Shown: piece by piece, positions 34,399 through 44,200 of the stretch
Position numbering within the stretch: position 1 is the stretch's first letter
Layout of the letters: each line of letters opens with the position of its first letter
From: JAFGXT01 sp963677165
GTDB taxonomy: Bacteria > Verrucomicrobiota > Lentisphaeria > Victivallales > SZUA-371
Assembly (NCBI GenBank): GCA_963677165.2
Contig: CAXXSX010000002.1
Coordinates: 3,906,001-3,970,000, forward strand
Direction: 5' to 3'
Length of the DNA stretch: 64,000 bases
Made by a program: the position numbers and the translations under genes
Notes under the pieces: generated by a model
Database searches by the model: none
The model's input: only the letters and a program-made list of their open reading frames with translations
Told to the model about the DNA's origin: nothing

Positions 34399-37191
34399 TT
34401 ACTTCATGCTCTTTTTGATTGCGGCCTGGGCTGCTGCCAGACGGGCAATCGGAACGCGGAACGGACTGCATGAAACATAGTTGAGACCGACATTGCAGCA
34501 GAACTCAACTGAACGCGGTTCGCCGCCGTGTTCTCCGCAGATTCCGAGTTTGATATCGGGTCTGATTGATTTTCCTTTTGCAACCGCGATCTTAATCAGT
34601 TCTCCAACTCCTTCCTGGTCAAGAACCTGGAATGGATCGTTTTCGTAAACGCCGGATTTGACGTAGTCGCCAAGGAATTTACCGGCATCGTCGCGTGAGA
34701 AGCCGCAGCCCATCTGGGTCAGGTCGTTTGTACCGAATGAGAAGAACTGAGCTTCCTGGGCGATCTGGTCAGCGGTTACCGCTGCGCGTGGAACTTCAAT
34801 CATAGTACCGATCATGACTGATAATTTTTTGCCCTGTTCCTGTTCAACCAGCGCAATGGTGTCCTGAATGATCTGTTTCTGGTTTGCCAGTTCTTTGACG
34901 TTACCTACCAGCGGGACCATGATTTCAGGTTTTGATCCGTTGACCTTACATGCAGCTTCGCAGATTGCGCGTGCCTGCATAGCAGTAACTTCTGGATAGG
35001 TCATGCCGAGACGGCAGCCGCGATGCCCAAGCATCGGGTTGAATTCATGCAGACTTTCAACCAGTTTTTGTACTTCTTCTTTGGTTGTGCTTAGCTGTTC
35101 TGCCATTTCTTCCTGGCCTTTGTCGTCATGAGGCAGGAATTCGTGTAATGGCGGATCGAGCAGGCGGACTGTGCATGGACGACCATCAAGGGCTTGGAAA
35201 ATGCCAATGAAGTCACTTCGTTGAAGCGGGAGTAATTCCTTGATGGCTTGTTCGTACTGGGAGATGGATTTTAGAGATTCCGTACAATCTGAGCACTGAA
35301 CCTTGAGGTCTTCCAGTTCTTTGACCATATAATTGTCTTTTAATTTTTTAACTGTTTCCGCTACCAGGATCAGGCGGCGGAAGGACAGGATACGATCGCC
35401 TTCGAAGAACATGTGTTCGGTACGGCACAGACCAATACCTTCAGCTCCGAATTTAACGGCTACTTCTGTATCATGCGGAGTATCGGAATTGGTGCGAACG
35501 CCGATTTCCCGGTATTTGTCGGCAAGTTCCATAATCTCGCCGAATGGACCGGTTAACTCAGGAGCAACAGTTGCGACAGAGCCCTGATAGACTGCGCCGG
35601 TAGAACCGTTAAGAGAAATCCAGTCCCCTTCTTTTACGGTAATCGAACCGCATGTGAACTTTTTCGCTTTGTAGTCCATCATGATTTCTCCGACACCAGC
35701 AACGCAGCAGGTGCCCATTCCACGGGCAACTACAGCCGCGTGAGAAGTCATGCCGCCGCGTGAAGTAAGGATACCTTTCGCAACATGCATTCCGCCAATA
35801 TCTTCCGGACTGGTTTCGGTACGGCACAGGATAACTGCTTTTCCGTCGGCAGCCCATTCTTCAGCATCTTCGGCTGAGAATACCACTTGACCGGTAGCGG
35901 CGCCTGGAGAGGCGGGAAGTCCAACCGCGATTTTTTCCGCTTTGTCCTCTTCGGATTTAACGAATACCGGATGGAGCAGTTGATCAAGCTGAGCTGGTTC
36001 AACTCTCATTACCGCAGTCTTTTCGTCGATCAGGCCTTCATCTTTCAGATCGGAGGCGATTCTGACGGCGGCAGCGGCGGTACGTTTCCCATTACGTGTC
36101 TGGAGCATGTAGAGAGAACCATTTTCAATAGTGAACTCCAGATCCTGCATATCTTTATAGTGATTTTCAAGCTTGAGCCGGATTTCATCAAGTTGTTTAA
36201 AGCATTCCGGCATGGCCTCTTCAAGTGACGGGAATTTTGCGGCGCGGTCAGCTTCGCTTACGCTCTGGGATTCTGCCCATTCGCGGGAACCCGCCAGAGT
36301 GATCTGCTGCGGGGTACGGATACCGGCAACCACATCTTCGCCCTGTGCGTTGATCAGGAATTCGCCGTAGAAGTATTTATTCGCACCGGTAGACGGGTCA
36401 CGGGTAAATGCTACACCAGTGGCTGAATTTTCGCCGGAGTTACCGAATACCATAGTTTGAACGTTTACGGCAGTACCGAGAAGTCCGCGGATTTCGTTAA
36501 TTTCACGATATTTGATTGCACGCGGGTTGTTCCATGAGGAGAATACTGCCTGGATGCCGCGCATTAACTGAACCATCGGATCTTCCGGGAAATCCTCGCC
36601 CGTTCCGTCTTTTACAACCTGCTTGTAAAGTTTGATGACTTCTTTGAGGTCTTCGGTTGTCAGTTCAGTGTCCAGCTTAACGCCTTTTGCTTGTTTTACG
36701 GAGTCAAGAGCGTGTTCGAAGTCATGATGCTCAAGGCCGAGAACCACGTCTCCGAACATTTGGATAAAGCGGCGATAAGAATCCATTACGAAGCGTTCGT
36801 TACCAGTGAGGTCGATCATGGCCTGAGCCGTTTCAGCGTTAAGGCCGAGGTTGAGTACGGTGTCCATCATTCCCGGCATGGAGACAGCAGCGCCGGAGCG
36901 GACAGATACCAGTAGTGGGTTCGGACCTTTACCGAACGTTTTTCCGGTGGTTTCTTCCAGTCTTGCCAGGGCACTGGAAATTTCGCCTTCAATCATCTGA
37001 AAAAGTTTTTCTTTTCCTACTTTATAATACTGGTCGCACGCTTCCGTGGTGAGTGTGAAGCCCGGAGGTACAGGTAAGCCCAGTTCTGCCATTTCAGCCA
37101 GGTTTGCTCCTTTGCCTCCCAGAAGAGCTTTCATGGAACTTTCACCTTCGGATTGCCCTTTTCCGAAAAAGTACACGAATTTAGTTGACAT
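34399..37191 (-). CDS. ppdK: Pyruvate, phosphate dikinase
   Basis: A 930-aa enzyme interconverting pyruvate, ATP and phosphate with PEP, AMP and pyrophosphate. The ATG at 37191 begins the family's usual N-terminus (STKFVYFFGKG) and is preceded by AGGGG at 12 nt. GGKGANLAEMAELGLPVPPGFT is the ATP-grasp start and RSGAAVSMPGMMDTVLNLG its signature. RGGMTSHAAVVARGMG carries the phosphorylated His. Near the C-terminus ICGEHGGEPRSVEF holds the catalytic Cys region of the PEP/pyruvate barrel. It is a hallmark of anaerobes with PPi-linked glycolysis. Monocistronic with its own terminator. Confidence 0.96.
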   Translation of the reverse strand: MSTKFVYFFGKGQSEGESSMKALLGGKGANLAEMAELGLPVPPGFTLTTEACDQYYKVGKEKLFQMIEGEISSALARLEETTGKTFGKGPNPLLVSVRSGAAVSMPGMMDTVLNLGLNAETAQAMIDLTGNERFVMDSYRRFIQMFGDVVLGLEHHDFEHALDSVKQAKGVKLDTELTTEDLKEVIKLYKQVVKDGTGEDFPEDPMVQLMRGIQAVFSSWNNPRAIKYREINEIRGLLGTAVNVQTMVFGNSGENSATGVAFTRDPSTGANKYFYGEFLINAQGEDVVAGIRTPQQITLAGSREWAESQSVSEADRAAKFPSLEEAMPECFKQLDEIRLKLENHYKDMQDLEFTIENGSLYMLQTRNGKRTAAAAVRIASDLKDEGLIDEKTAVMRVEPAQLDQLLHPVFVKSEEDKAEKIAVGLPASPGAATGQVVFSAEDAEEWAADGKAVILCRTETSPEDIGGMHVAKGILTSRGGMTSHAAVVARGMGTCCVAGVGEIMMDYKAKKFTCGSITVKEGDWISLNGSTGAVYQGSVATVAPELTGPFGEIMELADKYREIGVRTNSDTPHDTEVAVKFGAEGIGLCRTEHMFFEGDRILSFRRLILVAETVKKLKDNYMVKELEDLKVQCSDCTESLKSISQYEQAIKELLPLQRSDFIGIFQALDGRPCTVRLLDPPLHEFLPHDDKGQEEMAEQLSTTKEEVQKLVESLHEFNPMLGHRGCRLGMTYPEVTAMQARAICEAACKVNGSKPEIMVPLVGNVKELANQKQIIQDTIALVEQEQGKKLSVMIGTMIEVPRAAVTADQIAQEAQFFSFGTNDLTQMGCGFSRDDAGKFLGDYVKSGVYENDPFQVLDQEGVGELIKIAVAKGKSIRPDIKLGICGEHGGEPRSVEFCCNVGLNYVSCSPFRVPIARLAAAQAAIKKSMK

Positions 37192-37265
37192 AGCTAAAGT
37201 GTCCCCTTTGATTTTGATGTTGTTCTTGCGCAATACAAAAATAAACCGCAATAAAAATACTGCGG

Positions 37266-37697
37266 TTATTTGAAACTTTTGAATACTTTGATCAGCTGTT
37301 TTTCGTCAGGATGTGTATCCTGTCCTACCATTATAAAGGTCCCGTTGGCAACAATGGGCTTTTTAATGCCGACAAGATAAATAAATCCCTCCTCCTTTAC
37401 TCTCTTCAGCTTTTTCTTTTCTTTGCCAAATTTTACATTGTATTTATAGATGCCGATTCCTTTCCCATTGATCAGGATGGATACGGCGTCATCAGCATGA
37501 GCTACTGAGCGTTTGATAGGTTCAATTTCCTGCATTTTTATCCCTTGCTTTTCAAAGTAGCGAATGAGGTCTGGAATCGTTTTGTAGTTGTTGTCCGGTT
37601 CTTTTTCGAGCATTCCGCAGGAACAGAGAAAAAGAGTGATTGAAAGAATAAAGGTACTGATTATTAAAACAGAACAAGCTTTGAAAATATTACGCAT
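37266..37697 (-). CDS. Small lipoprotein of unknown function
   Basis: A 143-aa protein with a lipoprotein signal (LFLCSCGMLEKE, Cys near residue 27) and ribosome site AGGGA. The mature domain is about 110 residues and alpha/beta (IPDLIRYFEKQGIKMQEIEPIKRS, GIGIYKYNVKFGKEKKKLKRVKEEGFIYLVG). Ending in GTFIMVGQDTHPDEKQLIKVFKSF, it looks like a small adaptor. It shares the LCSC lipobox with the lipoprotein at 24217 but no other obvious similarity. Transcribed toward ppdK, 74 bp upstream of its start. Confidence 0.7.
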   Translation of the reverse strand: MRNIFKACSVLIISTFILSITLFLCSCGMLEKEPDNNYKTIPDLIRYFEKQGIKMQEIEPIKRSVAHADDAVSILINGKGIGIYKYNVKFGKEKKKLKRVKEEGFIYLVGIKKPIVANGTFIMVGQDTHPDEKQLIKVFKSFK

Positions 37698-38058
37698 GAA
37701 TTATCCCTATTGCTTATAAAAGTTGATTATCAATGTAACCAAACGATGGTCCCGCCGTGTATTAAATGAATTTAACATCAACGACGCTTTTTTGCAAGTA
37801 TTTTAAGATAGATTTTATAGTGATCTAACTTGCTTGAATACAGGAATAAAAAGCGATTTACGTACAACGTATTTTTTCTTGCCATAAAAATCAAAACATC
37901 ATTTTACTTTTTTACAAACAGGTATATAGTTAACCATTTATAATCTTATTCGACCTGGTGTTAAATTTAAATTCTATGTTTAATTAACAGGGCCACCTTC
38001 GGTTCCTGTGCTTTTTCGTATCCGGATTTTTTAACGTAATTTATGGAGATTTTGTATA
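37698..38058 (+). promoter_or_regulatory. guaB upstream region
   Basis: 361 bp with no gene. A possible promoter is TTTACT (37903-37908), 16 bp, TATAGT (37925-37930); a TATAAT at 37939-37944 has no matching -35. Downstream, at about 37987-38010, ACAGG...ACC-TTC-GGT...CCTGT could fold as an interrupted hairpin followed by CTTTTT, about 50 nt before the guaB start. It may be a leader structure. I do not recognise a known riboswitch. GGAG lies 10 nt before the guaB ATG. Confidence 0.35.
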
Positions 38059-39558
38059 ATGAATCCTTACATTGACGAATTTATGTCGGCCTTCAAATAT
38101 GAAGGATTAACCTTTGACGATGTATCTTTGATAACTCAGTATGCTGATTTTCTTCCAGCTACTGCTGATATCAGTTCCTATATCACTCGTAACGTTAAAC
38201 TTAATATTCCGTTTGTCAGTGCGGCGATGGATACGGTTACTGAAAGCAAAATGGCGATTGCCATGGCTTGCCTCGGTGGTATGGGGGTTATTCATAAAAA
38301 CCTTACTGTTGCCCGTCAGGCTCTCGAAGTAAGAAAAGTAAAACATTATCTTAACGGGCTGATCAAGCATCCGGTTACTTTTCATCCAGAGCAGACTGTT
38401 GGTGAAATGCTCGCTGAAAAAGAAGACAAGAATCACAGTTTTTCCGGGTTCCCGATTATTGAAAACGATGGAACTCTGGTTGGTATTCTTACCGCCCGTG
38501 ACATAAAATTCCTTTCCGATTTCAATATCAAATTAAAAAACGTTATGACCACCGAGCTTGTGACTGCTGACGAAGGTGTTGTTCTTGACGACGCATATAA
38601 TATTATGATTAGCAGAAAAATCGGTAAGCTTCCATTGGTTGATAAGAAGAACAAGCTGATTGGTCTCTACAGTTTTCAAGATGTGAAATCTCTGGTGACT
38701 GAAGATCATCCGATGTATAATCGTGACGCACAGCATCAATTGCGTGCGGCCGCGGCGATTGGTCCTTATGATATGGAACGTGTTGAAGCCCTCGTTGAAG
38801 CTGGGGTTGATGTAATTGTTATCGATACGGCTCATGGTCATACCAAAGGCGTAATCGAATCCGTTAAGATGGTGAAAGATCAGTATGGCGACAAGGTTGA
38901 TGTTCTGGCTGGTAATGTTGCTACCCCGGAAGGCGCACGTGCTTTGGTTGATGCCGGTGCCGATGGTGTTAAAGTTGGTATTGGCCCTGGTTCTATTTGT
39001 ACGACACGAGTGGTTGCCGGAGTCGGGGTGCCGCAGGTTAGTGCGGTTTACAACGTGAAAAAGGCGATTGGCGATATTCCGGTAATTGCAGACGGTGGTA
39101 TTAAGCAGTCCGGTGATGTTGCGAAAGCGGTTGGCGTTGGTGCTTCCGCGGTAATGATGGGTTCAGCTTTGGCGGGCACAGTTGAAAGTACCGGTGAAGT
39201 CACTCTGCATCATGGCAGACGTTATGTGATTTATCGTGGCATGGGTAGTCTTGAAGCTATGAAAACCGGTAAAGGCAGCCGTGAGAGATATGGTCAGCCG
39301 GATGTCGATGATGATAAGAAGCTGGTACCACAGGGAATCGAAGGACTGGTTCCGTTCCGCGGTCCGGTTCAGGATGTTATTCATCAGTTTGTTGGTGGCC
39401 TGAAATACTCTTGTGGTTATGTTGGCGCGAAAACAATTGATGAATTCCACCGTATTGCTAAATTCGTACGTATAACCGGTGCCGGAGTGATTGAAGCGCA
39501 TCCGCATGACATTACCATGTTGAAAGATGCTCCGAATTACATGGCGTCTTCAAAATAA
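38059..39558 (+). CDS. guaB: IMP dehydrogenase
   Basis: A 499-aa enzyme oxidising IMP to XMP, the first step of guanine nucleotide synthesis. GLTFDDVSLI near residue 16 opens the barrel. VSAAMDTVTESKMAIAMA and GGMGVIHKN follow. Residues ~100-215 are two CBS domains that may sense nucleotides. VKVGIGPGSICTTRVVAGVGVPQ has the catalytic Cys loop. FRGMGSLEAM-type and VPEGIEG-type segments appear as YRGMGSLEAM and VPQGIEGLVPFRG, the mobile flap. Ended by a clear terminator at 39581-39619. Confidence 0.96.
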   Translation: MNPYIDEFMSAFKYEGLTFDDVSLITQYADFLPATADISSYITRNVKLNIPFVSAAMDTVTESKMAIAMACLGGMGVIHKNLTVARQALEVRKVKHYLNGLIKHPVTFHPEQTVGEMLAEKEDKNHSFSGFPIIENDGTLVGILTARDIKFLSDFNIKLKNVMTTELVTADEGVVLDDAYNIMISRKIGKLPLVDKKNKLIGLYSFQDVKSLVTEDHPMYNRDAQHQLRAAAAIGPYDMERVEALVEAGVDVIVIDTAHGHTKGVIESVKMVKDQYGDKVDVLAGNVATPEGARALVDAGADGVKVGIGPGSICTTRVVAGVGVPQVSAVYNVKKAIGDIPVIADGGIKQSGDVAKAVGVGASAVMMGSALAGTVESTGEVTLHHGRRYVIYRGMGSLEAMKTGKGSRERYGQPDVDDDKKLVPQGIEGLVPFRGPVQDVIHQFVGGLKYSCGYVGAKTIDEFHRIAKFVRITGAGVIEAHPHDITMLKDAPNYMASSK

Positions 39559-39580
39559 TTCGCATATCCAGATAAAATTT

Positions 39581-39619
39581 AACCGCTCTATGGGGATCAA
39601 CTCATGGAGCGGTTTTTTT
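39581..39619 (+). terminator. Intrinsic terminator of guaB
   Basis: AACCGCTCTATG (39581-39592) pairs with CATGGAGCGGTT (39603-39614, one wobble) around a 10-nt loop. The run of seven T at 39613-39619 overlaps the stem end. Confidence 0.9.
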
Positions 39620-39639
39620 ATATTTAGAATGTTTTGCTA

Positions 39640-39680
39640 TTGACAAATGATATTGGTGTTACTATAATAGAAACATGTTT
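39640..39680 (+). promoter_or_regulatory. Consensus promoter with palindromic operator, IclR-pilin-glycosidase unit
   Basis: TTGACA (39640-39645), a 17-bp spacer and TATAAT (39663-39668) are a perfect sigma70 promoter. The palindrome AAACATGTTT at 39671-39680 sits across the expected start site, 22 bp before the IclR-type regulator's ATG, and would suit autorepression. Confidence 0.75.
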
Positions 39681-39701
39681 AACTTTTAACTTGTGTATTT
39701 T

Positions 39702-40466
39702 ATGGCATTTCAAAAAAATAAAAGCATTGAAGATGCATTGAAAGTGTTAATGGAGATTGCCGGAGAAGGGAAGTCCTGTGGCAATCGGGAATTAGCACGC
39801 CGATTGGATATGAATACAACCCGGGTGAACCGATTTCTTAAAACGCTACATGATGCAGGCTTTCTTGAACAAGACGACAATCAACGCTATCATTCCGGTT
39901 CGGGAATGGAAGTGTTGTCGGCTCAGTGTTTGCATGGTTCCAGGCTTTTGCGAGCTTCATTGCCTGTTGTATCGGATCTTTTACCTTCAAACTATATTAT
40001 TGGTGTTGGAGCATTGCATCGTGATATTGTCAGTTACCTTTTTCATGCGGCTCCCCAGATGTCTTTGGCGGAAGGGGTGGGAAAGCTCAGGTCTTTTCCG
40101 GCAACTTATTCTAGTATCGGATTGATGCTTACTGCGTTAAAACCTGTCAGTTTTATAGAAGAACTTTACAAAGAGAAAAAGCCGATTCCTGGAAATCTTA
40201 AGACATATAATGAATTGCTTGATAGCCTTCAGCGTTTTAAAGATCAAAATTATGCGGTAGTTCCGTCCTATGGTGAACCAGGATTTCACACTATGGCTGT
40301 TCCTGTAGGTAAGAATGCTATTGGAGCAATTGCTTTTGCAAAAATTAAGAAAGGTGAAATCAATTATATGCTTGAGTTGTTAAAAGAACAGGCAGCAAGA
40401 ATAAACCAGATTATTGAAGATGGATTCGATTACGAAGTTGAACAGAATCTTGAATTTGCCATATAA
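39702..40466 (+). CDS. IclR-family transcriptional regulator
   Basis: A 254-aa regulator. The ATG at 39702 is preferred to a GTG at 39693; neither has a strong ribosome site. Residues ~5-65 are a winged helix (KSIEDALKVLMEIAGEGKSCGNRELARRLDMNTTRVNRFLKTLHDAGFL), the IclR DNA-binding pattern, with helix-turn-helix at NRELARRLDMNTTRVNRFLKT. The C-terminal effector domain is shorter than usual in places but keeps FPATYSSIGLMLTALKP and the final AVPVGKNAIGAIAFAKI. IclR proteins sense small acids and sugar-derived metabolites. First in a unit with a pseudopilin (20 bp downstream) and a 1342-aa glycosidase, it likely controls them. Confidence 0.85.
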   Translation: MAFQKNKSIEDALKVLMEIAGEGKSCGNRELARRLDMNTTRVNRFLKTLHDAGFLEQDDNQRYHSGSGMEVLSAQCLHGSRLLRASLPVVSDLLPSNYIIGVGALHRDIVSYLFHAAPQMSLAEGVGKLRSFPATYSSIGLMLTALKPVSFIEELYKEKKPIPGNLKTYNELLDSLQRFKDQNYAVVPSYGEPGFHTMAVPVGKNAIGAIAFAKIKKGEINYMLELLKEQAARINQIIEDGFDYEVEQNLEFAI

Positions 40467-40486
40467 CTTTTTATTGGGAGAAAATA

Positions 40487-41223
40487 ATGAAAAAAATAAT
40501 TTCACACTCATCGAACTCCTCGTTGTAATCGCTATAATTGCCATTCTTGCAGGAATGTTGCTTCCGGCTTTGGGGAGTGCAAGAGATAAGGCAAAGTGTA
40601 TAACGTGCATAAATAATCTGAAACAAATCGGAGTTGGTCAGCAGATGTATGCCAATGATTTTGACTATTTTCTGGCGCCGGTGGTTCCGGGCGATGGCCT
40701 ATATAGTCAAAATTACTGGTGGAACATTCTGGCTCCTTATGTCGGATGGCATGGTTCTCCACAAAACTATGATGAGGGGGAATGGAAGCGCTTTTTTACA
40801 AAAGGTCCTTATATGTGTCCATCAAGAATTCAAGTGCCGTGGACCAGTTATGGAAAATATCAATGTGGTTATGGGATTAATACTTTCGTTGCAATATCTT
40901 CATATCCAGATACCAGATGTTTGAAGCTCGTTTACACATCGGGAACAGCTCCCTTTTACGCAATGAAAGCCGGAGGACTGGGATTGAGACATGATATAAG
41001 ACCGTCACTTCTGATGATGGCGGCAGACATAAACTATAATTCTTCATCAAGACCGGGTTATACAACCCCTCATTTTCCCGATTTGAACTACTGGAATTCT
41101 TCAAGCAGCAACAATAATGTTGCCTATCGACATCATAAGAAGGGTAATGTTCTGACAGTTGATGGACATGCTGAAACCATACTTGCCGGGCAATTGTATC
41201 ATAACCTGGCAATAATTGAATAA
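40487..41223 (+). CDS. Prepilin-type H-x9-DG pseudopilin with a start-proximal frameshift
   Basis: The frame carries a type IV prepilin N-terminus (NFTLIELLVVIAIIAILAGM), the cleavage-site-like F-T-L-I-E, and a ~210-residue globular part. Near the C-terminus HHKKGNVLTVDGHAE is the H-x9-DG motif of a Lentisphaerota/Planctomycete pseudopilin family. The only well-placed start, ATG at 40487 with GGGAG 6 nt upstream, is one base out of frame. It is followed by seven A (40490-40496); one extra A, or a -1 slip on AAA-AAA, gives Met-Lys-Lys-Asn-Asn-Phe-Thr-Leu in frame. Without it translation stops after 13 codons. This could be programmed slippage, phase variation, a real lesion or an assembly error. 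The glycosidase start follows 28 bp after the stop. Confidence 0.75.
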
Positions 41224-41251
41224 AAAAATCTTAACTCTCAGGAGACATATC

Positions 41252-44200
41252 ATGATATTAAGGATCCTTTGTGCCTGTTTTGCTGTGGCATTGATTCCAT
41301 TGAAATCGTTTAGTCAGGATCGCATACTGCTTCTAAACAATAAGAAACAGTTGGAAATATTCCAACCAGATGGAAGTAAAGTTGGGAGTGTCAGTCTTGC
41401 CGCTCCTCCAAGACGATATCTTTCCATGACTGTCGGAGATCTTATTGTCGAACATAAAGGATTGGAAATCGGGATTCTGCGCGAGGATGAATATATTGAC
41501 ATCTATCCGTATCCGGAAGAAGGTGTTAAATTATTAAAGAGACTTAAATATGTCAAGTTGATTCCCGTTGCCGGACGCAAAAGCATTGCTGTAACTTCGT
41601 CAAATGTTAATCCGGCGATGGCTGGAGACGAACTGGTTCTTCTTCAGGCCGCGGAAAAAAATAATAAGACTCAGTATGTTTATGTTTATTCTCTGGCTAA
41701 CGGTAAAAGTGCGGAAAATAGAATAGCCTACTGGGGATTGAATAGTTTGCATTTGCCACTTGTTTCCATTGATTTATCAAAAGAGAATGGTCAGTTGCTG
41801 AGTGTGGCGAAAGATGGATTCCTTGAGTTATTCAAGAAAAGCTCCAAAGTATGGCAGAGAGCAGTGACATCAGCTTTTGGAAAAGATAAGACTTCTGCTG
41901 TTTCTGCGCGGTATTGGAGAGCCGATGCCAGTGTCTTACTGGAGAGCGGGGTAATTAATAAATTCCAGGGGATAAAGAAGAGTAGTTCCACAAAGCTTAA
42001 AACGGTTTCATTACCTGTTGACTATGCTGTTGTTTCTGCTCCTCCCGTTGATAGGGCGCCGGTAAAAGAAGTTTCATGGAAAAATCATGGAATATCCAAT
42101 ATGTATAAAGAATGTGCCTGGAATAAATTAAACTCTCCCATTGGAAAACTTGTTATGAGAGAAACTCCTGACGGTTCCAGTGAGGTGCTGGAATTGTTAT
42201 CTCCTTCAAATAAACTTGAGATTCCATTGAACATTCAACTACCTGCGGGGTGTGATAGCATTGGAATGTGGTTTGATGGTACCAGAAGAGTTGGAGCTGA
42301 CTTTATTACCTCTATACGCAAACATGTTTCTTATGTGTTAAGAATTGGCCAACGGGTTAAAGTTATTGCGGCGGAATCAATTGTCGCTCCGGGAAATGTT
42401 CCATTAAACGGAAGGCTTCATCCCCAGGCGAGGTATGGAGACTGGATTCAATGGAAAGTGTTTTGGGATAATCATGGCAAGTTGCCTGTTGTACTTGAGT
42501 CAATCCGAATAACCGGAGGAGCGAAACGTCGTGTTATGCTTGGACCATTGACTATAGGGATTAATGATATTGCCCCTTTTCGGTCTGAATCAGTGTGGAA
42601 ATTGAAAAACTTCAGTTTTCAAAAGCCCTGGTCTACGCATTGGACGGCAGGAAAATTTCATGAGTATTTTTATAAGGGGAATCCGTTTTTGCGTCCTGTG
42701 ATATGGAAGAAATATAATCCGAAGTCAATAATTGCAGTTTTAAAGAAGCCGAATGGAGAGCCGCTTGCTGCTTATAAAATTACAGATAGTAAGCTTTCTA
42801 AAGATTTTATGCTCCCTGACTTGCCGGAAGGAAGCTATTTTGTTGATCTGTCGATGTTGGGGAATAATCATAGATTAATTACTCAAGACAGAGTTGTTGT
42901 GCAAAAGCTGATTGGTAAAAAAAAACTACAGTTGCCTGAGTTGGATCGCAACGTTCTCCCTTGCGTGATTTCTGGTTTTAGTCGTAATGGCGCGACGGAA
43001 GTTCGTGAGGGCTTGAATGTACAAGTAAAACTTTCACCGGACTTAAAAAAAAGAACTGCATTGGTGGTTTGGGCGCTTGCCGATTCCGAGGACATGATTA
43101 TTACCAGTGACAAAATCAGTGCTGGTAATTCTGATGAAATTAATATCAAGTTAAATCCCGCGCGTGCCGGGGGATATCAGTTTACTCTCAAATTTTATTC
43201 GCCAGAAGGTGTTCTGCTCTACTCTTCAAAAGATATTTTTGGATTGAAAACCGTCACTGAAAAATTGCCGGAAAATGGAATTTGTTGTAAAGAGGACGGG
43301 AATCCGAAGTTATTAAGTTCTGCGAAAGTTATTTTTGATACCGGTCAAACTCATCGGTTGCCTCAGTACACTCTTCCGTCATTGGTCAGTGCGGCGGTAA
43401 GAGGTAAAAATATCCCGGTACTTAATATTAACTGGTTTAAATTCGAACCAGTGAAAGGAGTATATAATTTCCAGTTGGTTGATCGTATGCTGGACCTTGG
43501 ATCTTTTCATGGAACCACCCCCTGGATAGGGATTACTTTCGGGGGAGATAATGTTCCGGAATGGCTTTGGTTTGATGAGTTGATGTCTCAGGATAATCGC
43601 ACAATTCACCTGGATTATCATTATGTGAATCCAATGGGACGTAAGTTTTCGGAGGCGCATCGTAAGCTTTATAAATTACTTTTCGAGAGATATAAAAATG
43701 ATCCCCGTTTGGGAGGCTGGTTTTTCTTTGCCGGACCAAGTGAGGGGTTTCTTACAGATACTTATCCGTTAATATGCGGTTACAGTTCTGATGCCAGAGA
43801 ACGTTTCAGAACATGGTTGATGAAGCGGTATAATAATCTTTCGGCTTTAAATAAAAGCTGGAAGACTGGTTTTTCCGACTGGAGCAAAGTCAATCCTCCT
43901 TATCCTGATTTCGATAAAGGTTGGGAAGATTCTCCGCAGTGGCGTGATTTTACTGAATTTAAGCAGGCATTTGTTGTAACCAGGCTGAGGAACTTGCATA
44001 AGATGTTGCGTGAGATTGATCCGAAACGTCCGGCTTTAATGTTTGCCAAAGAAGGCTTTGGGGCTACGGGAGCACTGGCACCTAGCTTTAAAAAATATAA
44101 CGTACGGTATTCTAATGGTGGTGGTGAAACATTTATGTCATACGTTCAAAGCTGCATTATGAATAATTTTGGAGTGCCGGTTACCTGTGAAGGGCATTAT

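Noticed and set aside
41348..41368. TTGGAA-ATA-TTCCAA, similar to the palindrome at 7941 and 8007
   Set aside because: It lies inside the glycosidase coding sequence with no promoter near it; probably chance.
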